Positions 12,201 to 24,575 are shown, counted from the first letter of the stretch. The stretch: DNA of 64,000 nucleotides from Paracentrotus lividus (GCA_940671915.1 CALNVZ010003433.1:13450157-13514156), one strand, 5' to 3'. Numbers and translations are program-made. Notes: generated by a model not told the origin, from the letters alone.

Positions 12201-15200
12201 TCTCTGCAGATCAGAGATGTTCAAGACATCTTGATGGTTTGACTAGGCTCATCTTAAAGACATTGTATATAAAATATGTAAATGCAGTATAACTGATGCA
12301 ACTCCGCGTTGGCTTTTATTGAAGCAACTCTCAGCTTACAATTTGTACACTACCTTGCAATAAATTCTAAAGGCAAAGTTCCATTTTCTAAATGTCAAAC
12401 TTTGAAATGAAGCTCCTTACAAAATGTATCTCCGGAGACGCAAGGATCAATGTTCAAGACATCAAATTTGGACTTTGCTCATTTGGAAAAGTAGAACATG
12501 GCAATTGAGGAGAAGCCATTGGGATTCCATTGGGATGGTGCTGGGATGGGGAGACTTCAGAGGTGACGAAGAATAAATTTCAAACGGGAGGGGAATAGTT
12601 TTGAAAAAAAGATGATCAAAGATAATGTTGTAGCAATTTACAACATGTTGATAGATGGTCAAGAAAATCTATCTAAGTACAGGGTTAAGGAAAATCCAGG
12701 GTTAAGAAACCATCATGAGAAAAGGCTAAAAGGAAAAGAAAGTGGAAACGAGAAAGGAAGACATTAATTCTACAAAATGTACACAGGTGCATGGAATAAG
12801 ATGAGGGTTGAAATTGGCAAACTGTCAAGAATCTGGGATTCACAAAGAAAAAAGAGCTGAAGAGAGGGCAAACAAGAGATGTCTACATATTATACTTGAC
12901 GCCTTCCGTGACCCGTCTACACTGTACATGTAGGCTTACGTACCAGTCACAATTCACACTGCCATTGAAGAAATTAGGATTCACACTGCACCAATCTGTC
13001 AAGAATTAAGTTTGAGGGATGATAATACAACACGTTCTAAAAGAAGCTTGTCACTCAATACAATCGACACTGGTATCCACGGTGATGTGTACAATAAAGA
13101 TGAGAAAAGGAATTGGAGATTTTACATGCACACCAAGCCTACATAAACAACAGAAAAGCAAATTATGTTCTATTTTTATTCCAAGTATATATTGAGAGAG
13201 GGACATGTACTTAAGTTTGGTGTGAACATCTGTACATAAAAAAAATAAAAATAAAAAATGGCACTGTCCAAATTGTGCAGTATTGACACAGTGTTGAGCT
13301 GATGTCAGATCTAAATATACACCACTCCTAAAGTTTATTTATGAACCCCATTCACATTAAGAAATACAGCAATACAACTGGTGATAATGTAAAAAGGACT
13401 CAGTGAAAATTTGCACTGAACAAATGATGTGGCGTCCTATTGACACAGAGAACAGCTGAATTTCAGAGTGTCTATAATGTAAATACTTCTCAGACACATT
13501 TCAACTACATGTACATTTACATGTACATTAACCCCATTCCCACAACAAAACTAAACCAATATAAAGAGAAAAATATACTACGTGTAGTCCCCTCAATGTA
13601 ACTGAAGTGGGGGTTACCTACAATGTACATGTACATGTAGAATATAAAATCTGTACATCATATGTAGGTCAAGCTATAATGAAACATGCATTAGAGACAG
13701 GATAGAGTCCGCTGGTAATTAACCATGACAGCTCTGTGCGGGGTATAATTCCACAATTTAGAGTTGCATGAGAGCAATTATTACTTGGAAGCTGAAATAC
13801 AAACACTGCAAGCATGGATGTTTGTTGAGAGTGCTCTCAAAGTAATGTCTACACAAACAATCATGTACTTATTTATCTGTAGACATGCATGATGACACTA
13901 CATGTATAGGAAAAGATGAACCTGGGTCTACTCGTACAGAAGTTTGTTTTTTGTTCCATCTCAAATTAAAATCTATTCCATGTTAATATGATATTTATAC
14001 TACAAAGCTCTAATATTTAACTATCCCTGTTATGAGAGGACAAAAAGGATAATAAATTTACATGTAAGCATATTTGCATTAAGCATTTAAGCATTTGTAT
14101 TTTGTATTTTGTTTCCATAACCAAAGCCAATGGTAGTGTACATATATATATATATACATGTATGTATGGTTCAAAGGTCTGAAAATAGAGAATACCTGGT
14201 AAATGTAAACCATTTTGATTTCCTGCAATTTCTAGCAAACTGATGATTTATTCAAAATTGAATAGGGTTATCAAATTTCAATTGTATTTGATTGTGGGGG
14301 AGGTTTTATTGCCATACATTCTTTCCCTGTTACCCCTAAATATATTACCAATAATGTACAGTGTAATGTCAAATACATTACATATGTACTTTGTGCCATA
14401 GATCAACAGTAAAAGTTCCTACAACTTGATTTTATGTTCCTCATGGCATTGCCGTACTACCATGTACATGTATTATGCTAATACTTTAAATTTAATCGCT
14501 AGAGGGTATTCATTTGCCTCGCAATCTACTATGGTCAACAAGGAAATTCGTGATCACTCTCGCAAAAAGTGATCACTAGCTTACAAGTTCACGAGCTTTC
14601 GAGTGCCGCTGCAACTCTTTATCAAGTGACGAAAATTAACTGAAAACGTAGTCTATTTATACGAATCCCGCGGATCGCAGCGCACCAACGTGGAACAATA
14701 GGCGGGCGTTAAGCCGCTACGTGATTGGTTGGGCGTTCACCAATCAGCGCGGCGCCGATGGTGCGGGCGGGAAACAGTACACAAATTAGACAATTGCGGG
14801 CTAGCTAGCTTCCCGTGGATGGGGATTGGCTAGCTGACCGGTCCCTCGCTAGGGGCCGGGGAAGATCGGGTCGTCGTGCACTGCCAGGTAAGGCGAATTT
14901 CCTTGTTAACCATAGTAGATTGCGAGATAAATAAATACCCTCTAGCGATTATTTCAATCCGCAATAATGAACTTATTTAGACTTTAAATTTAGTTTGTCA
15001 TCTCATAATTCAAGTAAATTAGTAAAACCGCTTAAACCTGGTGTATAGTTTTGGTAACAAAAAAGGAATTGGCACAAAACCGACCAAATATAGTCCCATG
15101 TTGTCCACATTGCACTAAAAGATATGTGTTAGAGATCTTGTGACATTGCTTTCATTATTTCCGATGAATTTCATTGAAAATTTTTGAATGAAGTGTAATG

Positions 15201-18200
15201 TAACTGCCGTTTAGACCTCTGCTTAGAGTTTCGCACGCCGGGGGTTACGGCGTGAATAATGCGAACTATCTGTGTGTAACACGCACACAAGAGAATCCCC
15301 ATTGGTTTTCCACGTAAGCGCTAACATGAGTCGGATCCCCGTCTTAGCTTTTTTATACAAGTTTATATTATGAAATAAAGACACTAAAACGAGATTTCAA
15401 GTACTATAATTTGCTTTATTATTGTTATTGGATTCAATCTTTCATAATTTATCTAAATGCGAATCAAAATGTTTTTTTCTTACTCCCGAAACTATACACC
15501 AGCTTTAACATTAACTCAACACCAATTCTTCCTTGAAAATACACATGTATGTATTGTAATTTAAGATTAGAAAAAAAATCCTCTTAAATCTTTCTGTTTA
15601 AATGATAGAGGTCTTTGCCTATTTTTCTGCTTCTTTTTTTTTTCAGAGAGCTTACATGTATCAGAGCTTAATAATAAAAAATTACAACTTTTTAAGAATA
15701 TATTGTATGCTGCAAGACAAATTTCATTCCTGAAACAAAGTCGAGATAAATTTACATATGTACGCATTTGTCTTACCTACATGTACATGTACATGTACAT
15801 GTACACGCACAATTACTATACGAGATTGCATGACAAGATGTAGATAACCATCATAATAAATTCAACAAGCACATCTGAGGAATGTAAACAGTTCTACAAG
15901 CACACAAACATCTACACTGATGTGTACTATTTAATTAGGGAACATCCTTGGTATGGAGCATAGACATAACATGGAGGGAATGAATACAAACTGTAGATTG
16001 AAATGAAAAGCTGCTGCTGAGTAGTCCAGTCAAGGGCGCAGACAGGCAACTAATGAAATTTTATGCCATTTCACATTGATCTTCAATTGCTAAATCTCAG
16101 AGCCATAAGGGTACAAGTTAATATGCAGTATATTTTTAGTAATACTCAGGTACTTAGAGTTCAAAAGCACTTACATGTATGAGTTCCATAGTACATACAA
16201 TGTAGGGCCTAAATGTATATCATGCAATAGTCTGTTAGTATTACACTGTACATTGTGTATATATATATTGTACACCCAAAGTGGAAGTTTGCTACATGTA
16301 TATTTTGCCAAATATGTATTAAATCGAAGAGAAAAATAAAGTGCAACAAACATTTTTTTTTTAATTTATCTTATTTTCTTTTCTTTTTATTTTAGTCAAC
16401 AGTCATGCAGGGGTTGTGAAATTGGCAAATTTTTTGTGTCTTAAAAGACGAATGTACTGCTTCTCTTATTTTACCATAGTTCATGTACTGTTGTATGTTT
16501 GTAAAGAATCAATCTGGTACAGGTACAGGTACATCAATTACTCCTAGAATCATCTCCTATTTGAGTCATTTCTCACAAACTTTTCTTTCTCCTGGATACA
16601 CTACTTGGTTATAAATAATGGTAAAATTTTGAAAGATGCTGCAAGAAAAAAAGGGAGATGTTGCATTAATACCCAATACATGCGATCTTTGGACTGCACC
16701 ACTACTCCTATAAAATATACATGTAACTATAATTTTTAAAAAATGTTTAAGGTCTTATGTGTACATGTACATGTACATGTACATGTATGTAAAATGTAAA
16801 GTAGGTTATCCTAGTAACAATCTAAAAATATATTTTCCATAATTCAATTATATCTAGGCTGCTTCACTTGTGCTGGAGGATATGTTTGGTGCTCTGATTA
16901 TTCTAATTATGAGACATCGACAGCAAATTATATATTCTTCAGACATCCATCCCTGATTATGAGATCAACATCACCTCATCATGAACTGCACATGACCCTT
17001 CCTACATGTATTTTAAAGCGAATAGGTCCTGTTGGTATTTTAGAAACACTTGAACTTAAATATTATCCATAAGGTAACTTTTTCTACAGTTTCTTTACAA
17101 AAATTTAACTTAAGGAATTAAAATGACCACATTAATATAAGGTCCATCCATTTTAAAATTTAGAGTTTTAATGGTGCATATATTCATTGTACATAAGTAC
17201 AAGTAATCAAGGCACAATATAATCAGCATTTTGATGTACACTAGCATACATGTAGGGGAGACTGGGATAATTATGGCCCCTTTTGCACATTTCCTATTAC
17301 TACCATTAAATGAAAAGTCCAATAATATTCTAAAATACAGTCAGTCTGTATACCTATAATATACAAAGGAATATATAAACCTGTGACTTATCATTTGCAC
17401 ATTAATTACCATTATGTTAACAACTTTGTGGGGCCATAATTACCCCACGGGTTGGGGTATTTATGGCCCCTATTGTCATGACTGTATGAATTAAACGATA
17501 TTATGCTAATTAATTATGGTAATGTATAATAAATGTTGCTGGGTATTCCTAATACACTTATCAACCACCAACAACATGAACAATGATTTAATCAATAATT
17601 AGTTCAGCCAAAATGATGAAATTCTACAGTCATAGCAATACAAAAATTTATGTACATGTACATAATCATACAACTTTAATAAAGGGGACCAATACCCAAG
17701 GAAATAATCATTTTTATAAGAAAGAGCACAATCAGAGGAGCAATTTTAAAAAAGTTTCATCAAAATCGGTTATAAAATAAGTAAGTTATGGAAGTTTGAA
17801 AAGTCTTGTTTTACAATGTACCTTCTATGGGGATCCTCAAACTGGCAACATCGGCTTCAAAATGGCCGATTTTATGGACAACTCTCCATTGGTTTTGTAC
17901 ACAAAGTTTCAGATTTTCCCCGTTTTCTTTCAAAATATGTCTTATTTACTTCTGAGCTCAAAATATGTCATGGGAAAACATATTTCACACAACATATGTG
18001 TTGAGCTCACAAGGAAGTAAGACATACTTTGAAAGAAAGTGGGGAAAATCTGAAAATTTGTGTACAAAACCAATGGAGAGTTGTCCATAAAATCGGCCAT
18101 TTTGAAGCTGATGTTGCCAATTTGAGGATCCCCATAGAAAGTAAAACGAGACTTTTCAAACTTCCATAACTTTCTTATTTTATAACCGATTTTGATGAAA

Positions 18201-19281
18201 CTTTTTTAAAATTGCTCCTCTCATTATATGCTCTTTCCTATGAAAGTGATTATTTTCTTGGGTATTGGTTTCCTTTAATGTCCCAATCTGCTGTTTATGC
18301 ATTGGGGGCCATGTAATTACCCCAAATGACATTTTCAATTTGATCCCTCTTTACAGCTCTCCTATTAAAGATATTCAGGTGCAAGTTTTTCTGTTGTGTT
18401 TGTTAGTTCCAATTGTTTCTGTTTCAAATTCAATCAAAATTTCATCTTATATTATTATAATTAATGATGATATTACACCCCACATAAAAAAGCAGACTTG
18501 CCACTTTCCAACAAACAGAATTGTGATTGCCGTACATTTTAGGCTCCCTTAAGCACAAAATCTGTAGTAAATGGCTTATTTTTCTCATATGATAGTAGGA
18601 AGAGTTTGGCGAGGCATGTGTAAAAAAATAATTGTCATCGTGTAATGCAGCAAAAAATTATAAGCTCTCAAAGACAAAGGGGCCATAATTACCCCGGGGC
18701 CATAATTACCCCAGTCTCCCCTACATGGTACAACATACATGTACATTGGTAGAGCATGTGTCTTGTGGGCTTTGATGCATAATGCTAGTTTTTACAGCAT
18801 GAGAGTCTTCCAAATGTGTGAATGCGTCTGATATTACGCATCAATGATGCATTATAAATAGTCATGTATCAAACACTTTCACTGGTTTCGTTATGGTGTA
18901 AGAGAAGCCTGATTATTGTCAAAGGCAGAAATCTGATTATGAGCACTCTTTTATTTTGGTTTCATGGACTGTGTGAATTTCTTAAATGTTGCTTGGCTCA
19001 TTTCTCAGCAATTATACAGCACATACTTTTTATCAAAATTGTATATATCTATATACATTGTACCTATTTTTCATTTATTTGTAGCTTTAAACTTTTTTAG
19101 TTTGAAACTTAAAGTTCTGTGAGATTTTGCTTATTTTTTTATTACGGGCACCTATACACAAAAATATTGCCAGGAAACTTGTGTATACATCTTCAATGTT
19201 CAATGTCAACTCACCTGTTCCACTCTGTGAAGAATACATGAGTGCACTCTGTCTCCATGCTGGGCATATCACACTCGCATC
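9123..19281 (-). CDS. MCU: Mitochondrial calcium uniporter (MCU/MCUB), three N-terminal-domain exons
   Basis: Three minus-strand exons join in frame to give AWRQSALMYSSQSGT, then DYQNGLPTLLVPLPSRRERC and QFTLKPVTETVGDFLRHLKN, then VARSTSIDVLMRN and FSLRINEDTYRVDPPEL. The PLPSRRERCQFTLKP string and the order of the blocks match the matrix-facing N-terminal domain of metazoan MCU, the pore subunit of the inner-membrane calcium uniporter; MCUB is a close alternative. The mitochondrial presequence exon, coiled coil, two transmembrane helices and WDIMEPV selectivity filter are not found in the window; the last would lie at lower coordinates, probably left of position 1. Introns are about 1.4 and 8.4 kb. 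Confidence 0.82.
9347..9610. mobile_element. Foldback MITE, 264 bp
   Basis: Ends GGCCCGAATTCACAAAGGTG and CCTTTGTGAATTCGGGCC form near-perfect inverted repeats of about 32 bp (GGATTCTGCAAAA included). Interior has CCTAGG and GGATCC palindromes. No ORF. Confidence 0.85.
10076..10150. repeat. G/C-rich hairpin
   Basis: G-rich left half and C-rich right half with stem CTCAGAGG / CCTCTGAG around a GGGCATG core. Possibly remnant of a foldback element in the MCU intron. Confidence 0.5.
10653..10826 (-). CDS. MCU: MCU exon: first half of N-terminal domain
   Basis: Phase 1 to 1, acceptor TGCATTAG, donor GTATGT. DYQNGLPTLLVPLPSRRERC, QFTLKPVTETVGDFLRHLKN and GGIETVAIYND are near identical in pattern to MCU (QNGLPVISVxLPSRRERCQFTLKP). 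Decayed copies of this exon lie directly 5' of it (at higher coordinates). Confidence 0.9.
10873..11280 (-). repeat. Decayed tandem copies of the MCU NTD exon
   Basis: Fragments of the 10653-10826 exon and its acceptor flank recur at about 10873-10985 (CCGTTCTGG, GTAGTCACA, CACCATCTAATGCAGAG), 11018-11110 (GGTTAAACTGACACCTTTCT, AACACCATCT) and 11239-11275 (GAGGTTAAACTGACAC). Exon interior is lost or broken. Copies lie 5' of the exon in the gene's sense and are separated by GA-rich sequence. Confidence 0.78.
11690..12485. repeat. Tandem repeat, about 221-bp period, four diverged copies
   Basis: The block AAATGTCAAAC(T/C)..GAAA...CTC..TCTC, followed by GTTCAAGACAT, recurs near 11725, 11942, 12167 and 12388 (steps 217, 225, 221). 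CCTTGC and TTTTATGCAA-like blocks recur between. Copies are strongly diverged; no open frame is conserved. Confidence 0.7.
12490..14490. other. Non-coding intron of MCU
   Basis: AT-rich, with TACATG runs near 13505-13530 and 13622-13640. No exon or element boundaries recognised. Confidence 0.45.
14493..14951. mobile_element. MITE with about 58-bp TIRs and a GC-rich core
   Basis: Left TAATCGCTAGAGGGTATTCA...CGCAATCTACTATGGTCAAC and right GTTAACCATAGTAGATTGCG...ATACCCTCTAGCGATTA are inverted repeats. The core (14660-14880) is GC-rich with GATTGGTTGG and ACCAATCAGCG (inverted CCAAT boxes). Confidence 0.85.
15032..15508. mobile_element. MITE with about 20-bp TIRs
   Basis: TTAAACCTGGTGTATAGTTT at the left and AAACTATACACCAGCTTTAA at the right, 477 bp apart. 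No transposase. Confidence 0.75.
15778..15804. repeat. (ACATGT)n microsatellite
   Basis: Uninterrupted self-complementary TACATG repeats. Similar runs at 16757-16787 and shorter ones through the window; the motif is a general feature of this genome. Confidence 0.9.
17254..18724. mobile_element. Transposon with GGGGAGACTGGG termini and repeated GGGGCCATAATTACCCC
   Basis: Inverted termini AGGGGAGACTGGG(A/G)TAATTATGGCCCC at both ends. The motif GGGGCCATAATTACCCC, or part of it, recurs at 17262-17282, 17429-17447, 17455-17470, 18303-18322, 18679-18695 and 18696-18712. No coding frame. A separate foldback element sits inside. Confidence 0.8.
17678..18277. mobile_element. Foldback element nested in the 17.3-18.7 kb transposon
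   Basis: TAAAGGGGACCAATACCCAAG at the left and CTTGGGTATTGGTTTCCTTTA at the right continue as arms of about 280 bp, e.g. GGGGATCCTCAAACTGGCAA against TTGCCAATTTGAGGATCCCC. Centre near 17975 (AACATATTTC...CATATGTG). Confidence 0.88.
19215..19281 (-). CDS. MCU: MCU exon upstream of the NTD exon
   Basis: Acceptor AACACTCAG, donor GTGAGT. If read in phase 0 it encodes 22 codons (DASVICPAWRQSALMYSSQS GT) plus one base, which joins the next exon to give T-D-G-V-V. PAWRQSALMYSS aligns with the IASWQNLGAVYCS segment just ahead of the NTD in human MCU. Short, so assigned with moderate confidence. Confidence 0.65.
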
Positions 19282-19689
19282 CTGAGTGTTAAAACAAGGT
19301 CAAATAACAGTTAACGGTCATTTGTATTGGGGTATAGTAGTTACAATTGTTATTCAACTATTATTATTATTATTATTTTATTATATTTTATTCTTTATTT
19401 TATTATTATTCAGTTGCAAAATATTGTATACGTTTTGAATTAAATTTTACAATGACCTATTTATTCATATTTCAAATTTGCCAACAATGACAAAACTGTA
19501 TGAGAAAAAAAAATGTATGAAAAAATGTATGCCTGCAGATTGAAAAAAATAACAGCTGTACGTTTTATTGAAACTAAGGATACAAGTATGTTTAAATGAA
19601 TTAATCATTGTACCAGTATTATCTCAGTATTCTATATTCCGCAACAACTAAAGTTTTTGTCATTTCATACATTACAAATCAGACGAAAA

Positions 19690-19977
19690 TTAATTCATCT
19701 TGCTCGGAGTAAAAATAATTGTAGTGACACATACACCAGGTAAAGCATTCATATTCTGAAGTTCATTAATTCTTGCTGGGGCAGTCCCACATGCACACAT
19801 TGATGTATTCATGCTAGAGACATCCCAGCTAACCATATTTATTGTACATTGAACGGCAATGATTAATGATGTGGTTACATGTAGATCACTGCAGGTAGAC
19901 TCATTGAACAACTCACATGTCTCTTTCAATAATACAACATTCAATGCTTTTGGGGTACAGTATTGTAGTGGACCCAT
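19690..19977 (-). other. Cys-rich open frame of unknown status
   Basis: 95 codons on the minus strand with six Cys and several N-x-S/T sites (FNESTC, NTSMCACG), ending at TAA. A TTTTTAG acceptor-like site abuts the first ATG. Not recognised as a family. It lies upstream of the MCU exon in the same orientation but has no MCU similarity. Could be a terminal exon of another gene or chance. Confidence 0.2.
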
Positions 19978-20645
19978 CTAAAAATATGATCCTTCAAAAT
20001 CTTAATTTACTTTGAGCATGTACCTAATGCTTTGAGATACAGTACATGTATATTGAAAGATTATATTGAAAAAATAAGATCTTTAGAATCATTGTGAATC
20101 AAATTGTGAATATACACTGTTTGTATAAATTCAATTATTATTACATGTACATACTGTTCAAGATAAATTTTTAATCAACCTTGTTGTATTCAAATAGTGG
20201 ACTCGAGCTTGCATCATGTTTTAAAGTTAGAAGAGTGGATATTTTATATTTTATTTTTCTGTTCAATTAACTGTGATCATTCATCCATGAAATCATTTGA
20301 AGAGATGTCTGTAGATTGTTACTAAATAAAGCTACATGTACATACATGTAGAAAGTAGAATGCAAACTTTTGGTTAAGATACATGTAACTTACAATGTAA
20401 ATAGTCATATTCCTATCCTACATGTAAATTGTACTTGAAAAAAAAATCTGCTTTGAAAATTAATTTCTTAAGGAGATCTATAGTGTCATTGACAATTGTT
20501 TTTATGCAAATTCTGGTATCTCTTTGTTTTTCGACTTTTTATGGGATTTTTTTATTGTTTTTCCAAAAAAAAAAATTAATGCAAACACATAAAGCAGCCA
20601 TAAATATAATCAGGGGCTTACATTGTACATGTTTATGTACCTATA

Positions 20646-21309
20646 CAGTGTGTCCCAAAAAGAACTATACACTTTTGACAAGGCTACCAAATTAAAAAAT
20701 ATACATGTATGAATCTTGGGGAAAAGATTTAGATGTATATATAGCTCATATTCATTATCATTATGACACAAAAATTTTCGAAAATAACGCATTCTGCAGT
20801 GAGCAATGCCCACTTTTATGAAGGACACAAAAAATAGCCTGTGCAGGAATTCGCTATTCATTTATCACCTGGGTATGGCATGCCAAGAAGGATTTAAGTA
20901 ATAATGGAATAAATCGGTGAACAAAGACAAAAATAAACTGAAGTCAGAGCAAAAATCAAGGATATGAAAACAAAACGGTGAAAAGCTACATTTTGCATAA
21001 TATTGATTGTTTATTTCTGACTTTTGATATATATCTTTCACTCTGTTAGCTGGTTTATTTAATTATTTCTTTGAATCCTTCTTGGCATGCCATACCCAGG
21101 TGATAAATGAATAGCAAATTCCTGCGCAGGCTATTTTTTTGTGCCCTTCATAAAAGTGGGCATTGCTCACTGGAGAATGTGTTATTTTTTGAATTTTTTG
21201 TGTCATAATGATAGTTGAGGATATGAGCTTAAAACCTTTTCCCCAAGAATCATATATTTTTAATTTGGTAGCCTTGTCAAAAGAGTATAGTTCTTTTTGG
21301 GACGCACTG
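20646..21309. mobile_element. Mariner-type foldback MITE A (CAGTGTGTCCC ends)
   Basis: TACAGTGTGTCCCAAAAAGA at left and TCTTTTTGGGACGCACTGTA at right with TA on both flanks. Arms match for about 240 bp, e.g. CACCTGGGTATGGCATGCCA and TGGCATGCCATACCCAGGTG. Interior loop near 20900-21050. Confidence 0.9.
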
Positions 21310-21550
21310 TAGAGTACCCTACTCAGCCTTTCATTATAACAGAGGGGGTGTAGACCTTCTTAAAATCAACAATTAATCGAGGATCAAGCAACGACCAACC
21401 TTCCTAGCCGATTTCTTGTTGGTCACCGGTTGGAACCAGAATATGAGTAGGCCCCCTATGACTTGCTTTCATCTTCTTTTATATTTGATCGACACCTATA
21501 ATGGGATATCACATTTTAATTGTTGGCTTCCCGATCTAAATAGTATGCTC

Positions 21551-23437
21551 ATTTGACATTCGTCTTTGGTTTCTAGAATCTATCTCTAGATTAGATGGCA
21601 TTACAATGTACAAATGTATGTTCTCCTTTCCCTATTTTTTTTTTTTACATTTAATAAATCATTCAATAATGAAGAAAATCATTCATTGGTCATCGGACAT
21701 TTGTTTGCTTTTAGAATCAGAAGATATGTTTCTATTTTTTACAAAACTGGACATATTAATACAATTATATGGCAAGTCAGTTGAGATCATATAAGTTGAG
21801 TACAATGTATTTGGCCATGCGTTTTGAGTTGGGCCCTTAAAAAGGTGGAGTTGTGACATCTGCTCCTCAAATTTGATTTTGTTTATTGATTTACTTTAAA
21901 AACTATACAAGCTATATAGCTGAATTTGCTCTTAAATTAAAGCTCTCATGTAGGGCAACAAAATACATGTTTTTAAAAAATGTCACAATTTCATCATTGT
22001 CTGTTAATTAACTGTTAATTAACGAGAGTCAGGGGTGGAGGAGTCGGCGAGCAGCAAATTTGGCAAATGTGCTGTAATGAGTTAAATCAGTGCACAGAAG
22101 AATATCTTTGGATTGAAATTCATAAACCCTGCTGAAATAATCAATGTAGCTTGATTTTGATAGTTTATATGTTAGTTGAGGAATTTTGATTACATTAATT
22201 ACAGTAATTAGTCATGCTTTTGAGTTTGGTAGGCCTGCAAAAAGTTGTAATTTTGACATCTGCTCTCTCAAAAGTAGTGTTGTTTAGACAAAACTCAACA
22301 CATATATACAGGTACATGTATAAAGCTGAATTTTGACCTTAAATCACAGCTATTATGTAGGGCAAATAATTCATGCGTTCAATCATGTTAAAGAATTTTA
22401 TGTTCTCTTCATTTATTGTTAAACGAAGATCAGGGGCGGAGGAGGAGTCGGTGCAGAAAATTTAGCTCATGCGGTGGTGCATTAGTTAAATCAAGTTCAT
22501 AGTAGGGTGTATAAATTTAATTGGAATGCTTCAACCAGGTGAAATACTTTAGCTTGTTTATGATCCATAATTTAAGTAATTAACAGATTTAGTGTTGTAC
22601 ACTGTAGTACATTGTGACTGTACTACATAAATGACAATTTCTTTACAGCCAAAGGGCTCCTATATGCGACATTATGGTTAATAATGTTTACCAAGACAAA
22701 GGGACATTCACATGTCAGTACTACTTTGCTACTTCTATCTGCCTTAGAACAATTATAGGATCCTTCATTATATGTCTAGTATCTTAAACAGGGAGTTACA
22801 GTACTTAAGAACACTGCAACAAGATACATTTTCTAAAAAAATTGAAATTTTCGAAGTCATCATTCCAGCCTGGAGCAAAATGTGTTAAATTCTCCAGGGT
22901 ATAGAAAAGTTATACCTGTTTGGAAAGCTCTAAAAGTGACGAGTTCAAATCTGCAGTAAATAATGTTGTAGGGTAAATAGTATTTTTTTTTGCAATTTTT
23001 TTCCAAAGCCATCGTTTTTCACAAATTTTTCAGGTTCTAAGATTCATAACCTTTCAAGGGCGCCACCTATGTTAGTTTTAAGCGCATTTTTGAACTCCTC
23101 AGACATTCAGCTTCCAGAAAATGTATACTTTTATGGGGTTAATATCAAATTTGAAAAAGTTAGAGCCACTCCATGGAAATGCGCACGATTAGTACAAATT
23201 TTGAGTGTGTCACACAACATGGGCCCAACTTAAAACGCATGGCCATTTGCAAATTGTGAAGTATTTCTTTGTACACACATTTGCCATTTTATATTTTTCT
23301 TTAAACATAGATTTCTAAGTACATTTGTACACTTTTGTAATTTGTAATTCCTATTTAGGCCTTAACCGACCAGCCCCATTTGACATTGGTCTTTGGTTTC
23401 TAGAATCTATCTCTAGATTAGATGGCATTACAATGTA
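21551..23437. mobile_element. Element with TIRs, internal 400-bp duplication and 60-bp flanking direct repeats
   Basis: Inverted termini TTTGGCCATGCGTTTTGAGT (from 21810) and AAAACGCATGGCCATTTG (to about 23247). Direct repeats of 60 bp with one mismatch lie outside at 21551-21610 and 23378-23437 (TTTCTAGAATCTATCTCTAG core). The left 400 bp (GTTGTGACATCTGCTC, GTAGGGCAA, GGAGGAGTCGG blocks) repeats once at about 22213-22600. Confidence 0.7.
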
Positions 23438-23676
23438 TGTCAGTAGACATATTTGGTGTAGGTTTGAAAATATCTATACATGAAAGAATCACATTGAATC
23501 AAATCTTTAAAGTTTTTCCTCGAATTGGTGACATCTGCAAATGTTTCACATGAAGTAATCAACTAATAATGAAGAAAAATACAGGAAAATTGAGTCCATC
23601 CGCGTACATTTCTCCATGCGTGCGCTGTTCAATTAGGTCTTCAACACAGAGTTAAATACGTCTTTGCACAGTAAAA

Positions 23677-23700
23677 TGACGTCATAGAAAAATGGCAGCG
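23677..23700 (+). promoter_or_regulatory. CRE plus ATGGCAGC: possible promoter
   Basis: Palindromic TGACGTCA at 23677-23684 followed by AAAAATGGCAGCGATGGC, resembling a CRE with a YY1-like start-site motif. A GTAAGT donor follows at about 23750. No linked ORF. Confidence 0.25.
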
Positions 23701-23910
23701 ATGGCACCAACACTATAAAGAGACAAGGCCAACGTAAAATTCATTTTGGTAAGTCAAAAAGCTCTTAAATATAATTCAGTTTCACAACGGCCGTGTCGTG
23801 AAATATCATACATGCGGTTGAGTTACATTTTAACATTAGATTCATCAAATTGACCAGTATAATTACCGGATCGCTGGTTGTTTCACTGTAAATGGGGGTG
23901 GTGAAAGTAC

Positions 23911-23941
23911 AGCCCCGTCGCCTTCGGCAATGGGGCTGTGT
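23911..23941. repeat. CAGCCCC...GGGGCTG hairpin with CTTCGG loop
   Basis: ACAGCCCCGTCGCC TTCG GCAATGGGGCTGT folds to a strong stem with a UUCG-type loop. A related GCTGCC...GGCAGC stem occurs at 24235-24265. Confidence 0.6.
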
Positions 23942-24540
23942 ATACATGTAGTTAATTTAGGCCTAGACCTTTGCCATAGTCAGATAATCAGATAGTATTT
24001 GAAAGAATTTTAATTTCAATATTTTCGGCCAATGAAAGTGAAAATAATAAATAAGGCAAGAAAAATGCATAATTTGCATTTGCATTGGCCATTAATGATT
24101 GACCTCTCTACAAACATGACAAATTGGTCTGAACAGCGTGTGGGTGCAAAAAGGTTGTGCAACTACTACTAGATCTAGTCAACTATGCCAGTGGAATGCC
24201 CAACTTTCACAAAAACGGTACTTTTAAATAACTAGCTGCCTCTGCGCTTCGTGCCTCGGCAGCCAGCGTCGGTGCTACGCACCTCCATCCTGCTTCACAC
24301 TTCTAACGCGATCCCTGGTCTGGTCACGCTCAAGCGCACCGAGTAACTGATGTTTGGAGCAAGCGAGTAACTTTGTCGGTGATAGTATGTATAGATCATA
24401 GCGCGATAAATCTATGTTGTTTGTTACGTTAGTCATACGTCATGTTACTCCCTCTGAGTCTCGGACCAGATTCCGAGCTCCAAATGGGTAGACTAGTCTA
24501 AAGCCGAAAAGTCAATGAGAGGGGTGCAGTCAAACAAAAA

Positions 24541-24575
24541 AATTTCAACTTCTTCTTCTTCTTCTTCTTCCTCCA
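24541..24575. repeat. (TTC)n microsatellite
   Basis: CTTCTTCTTCTTCTTCTTCC. A second (TTC)n tract lies at about 26828-26851. Confidence 0.9.
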
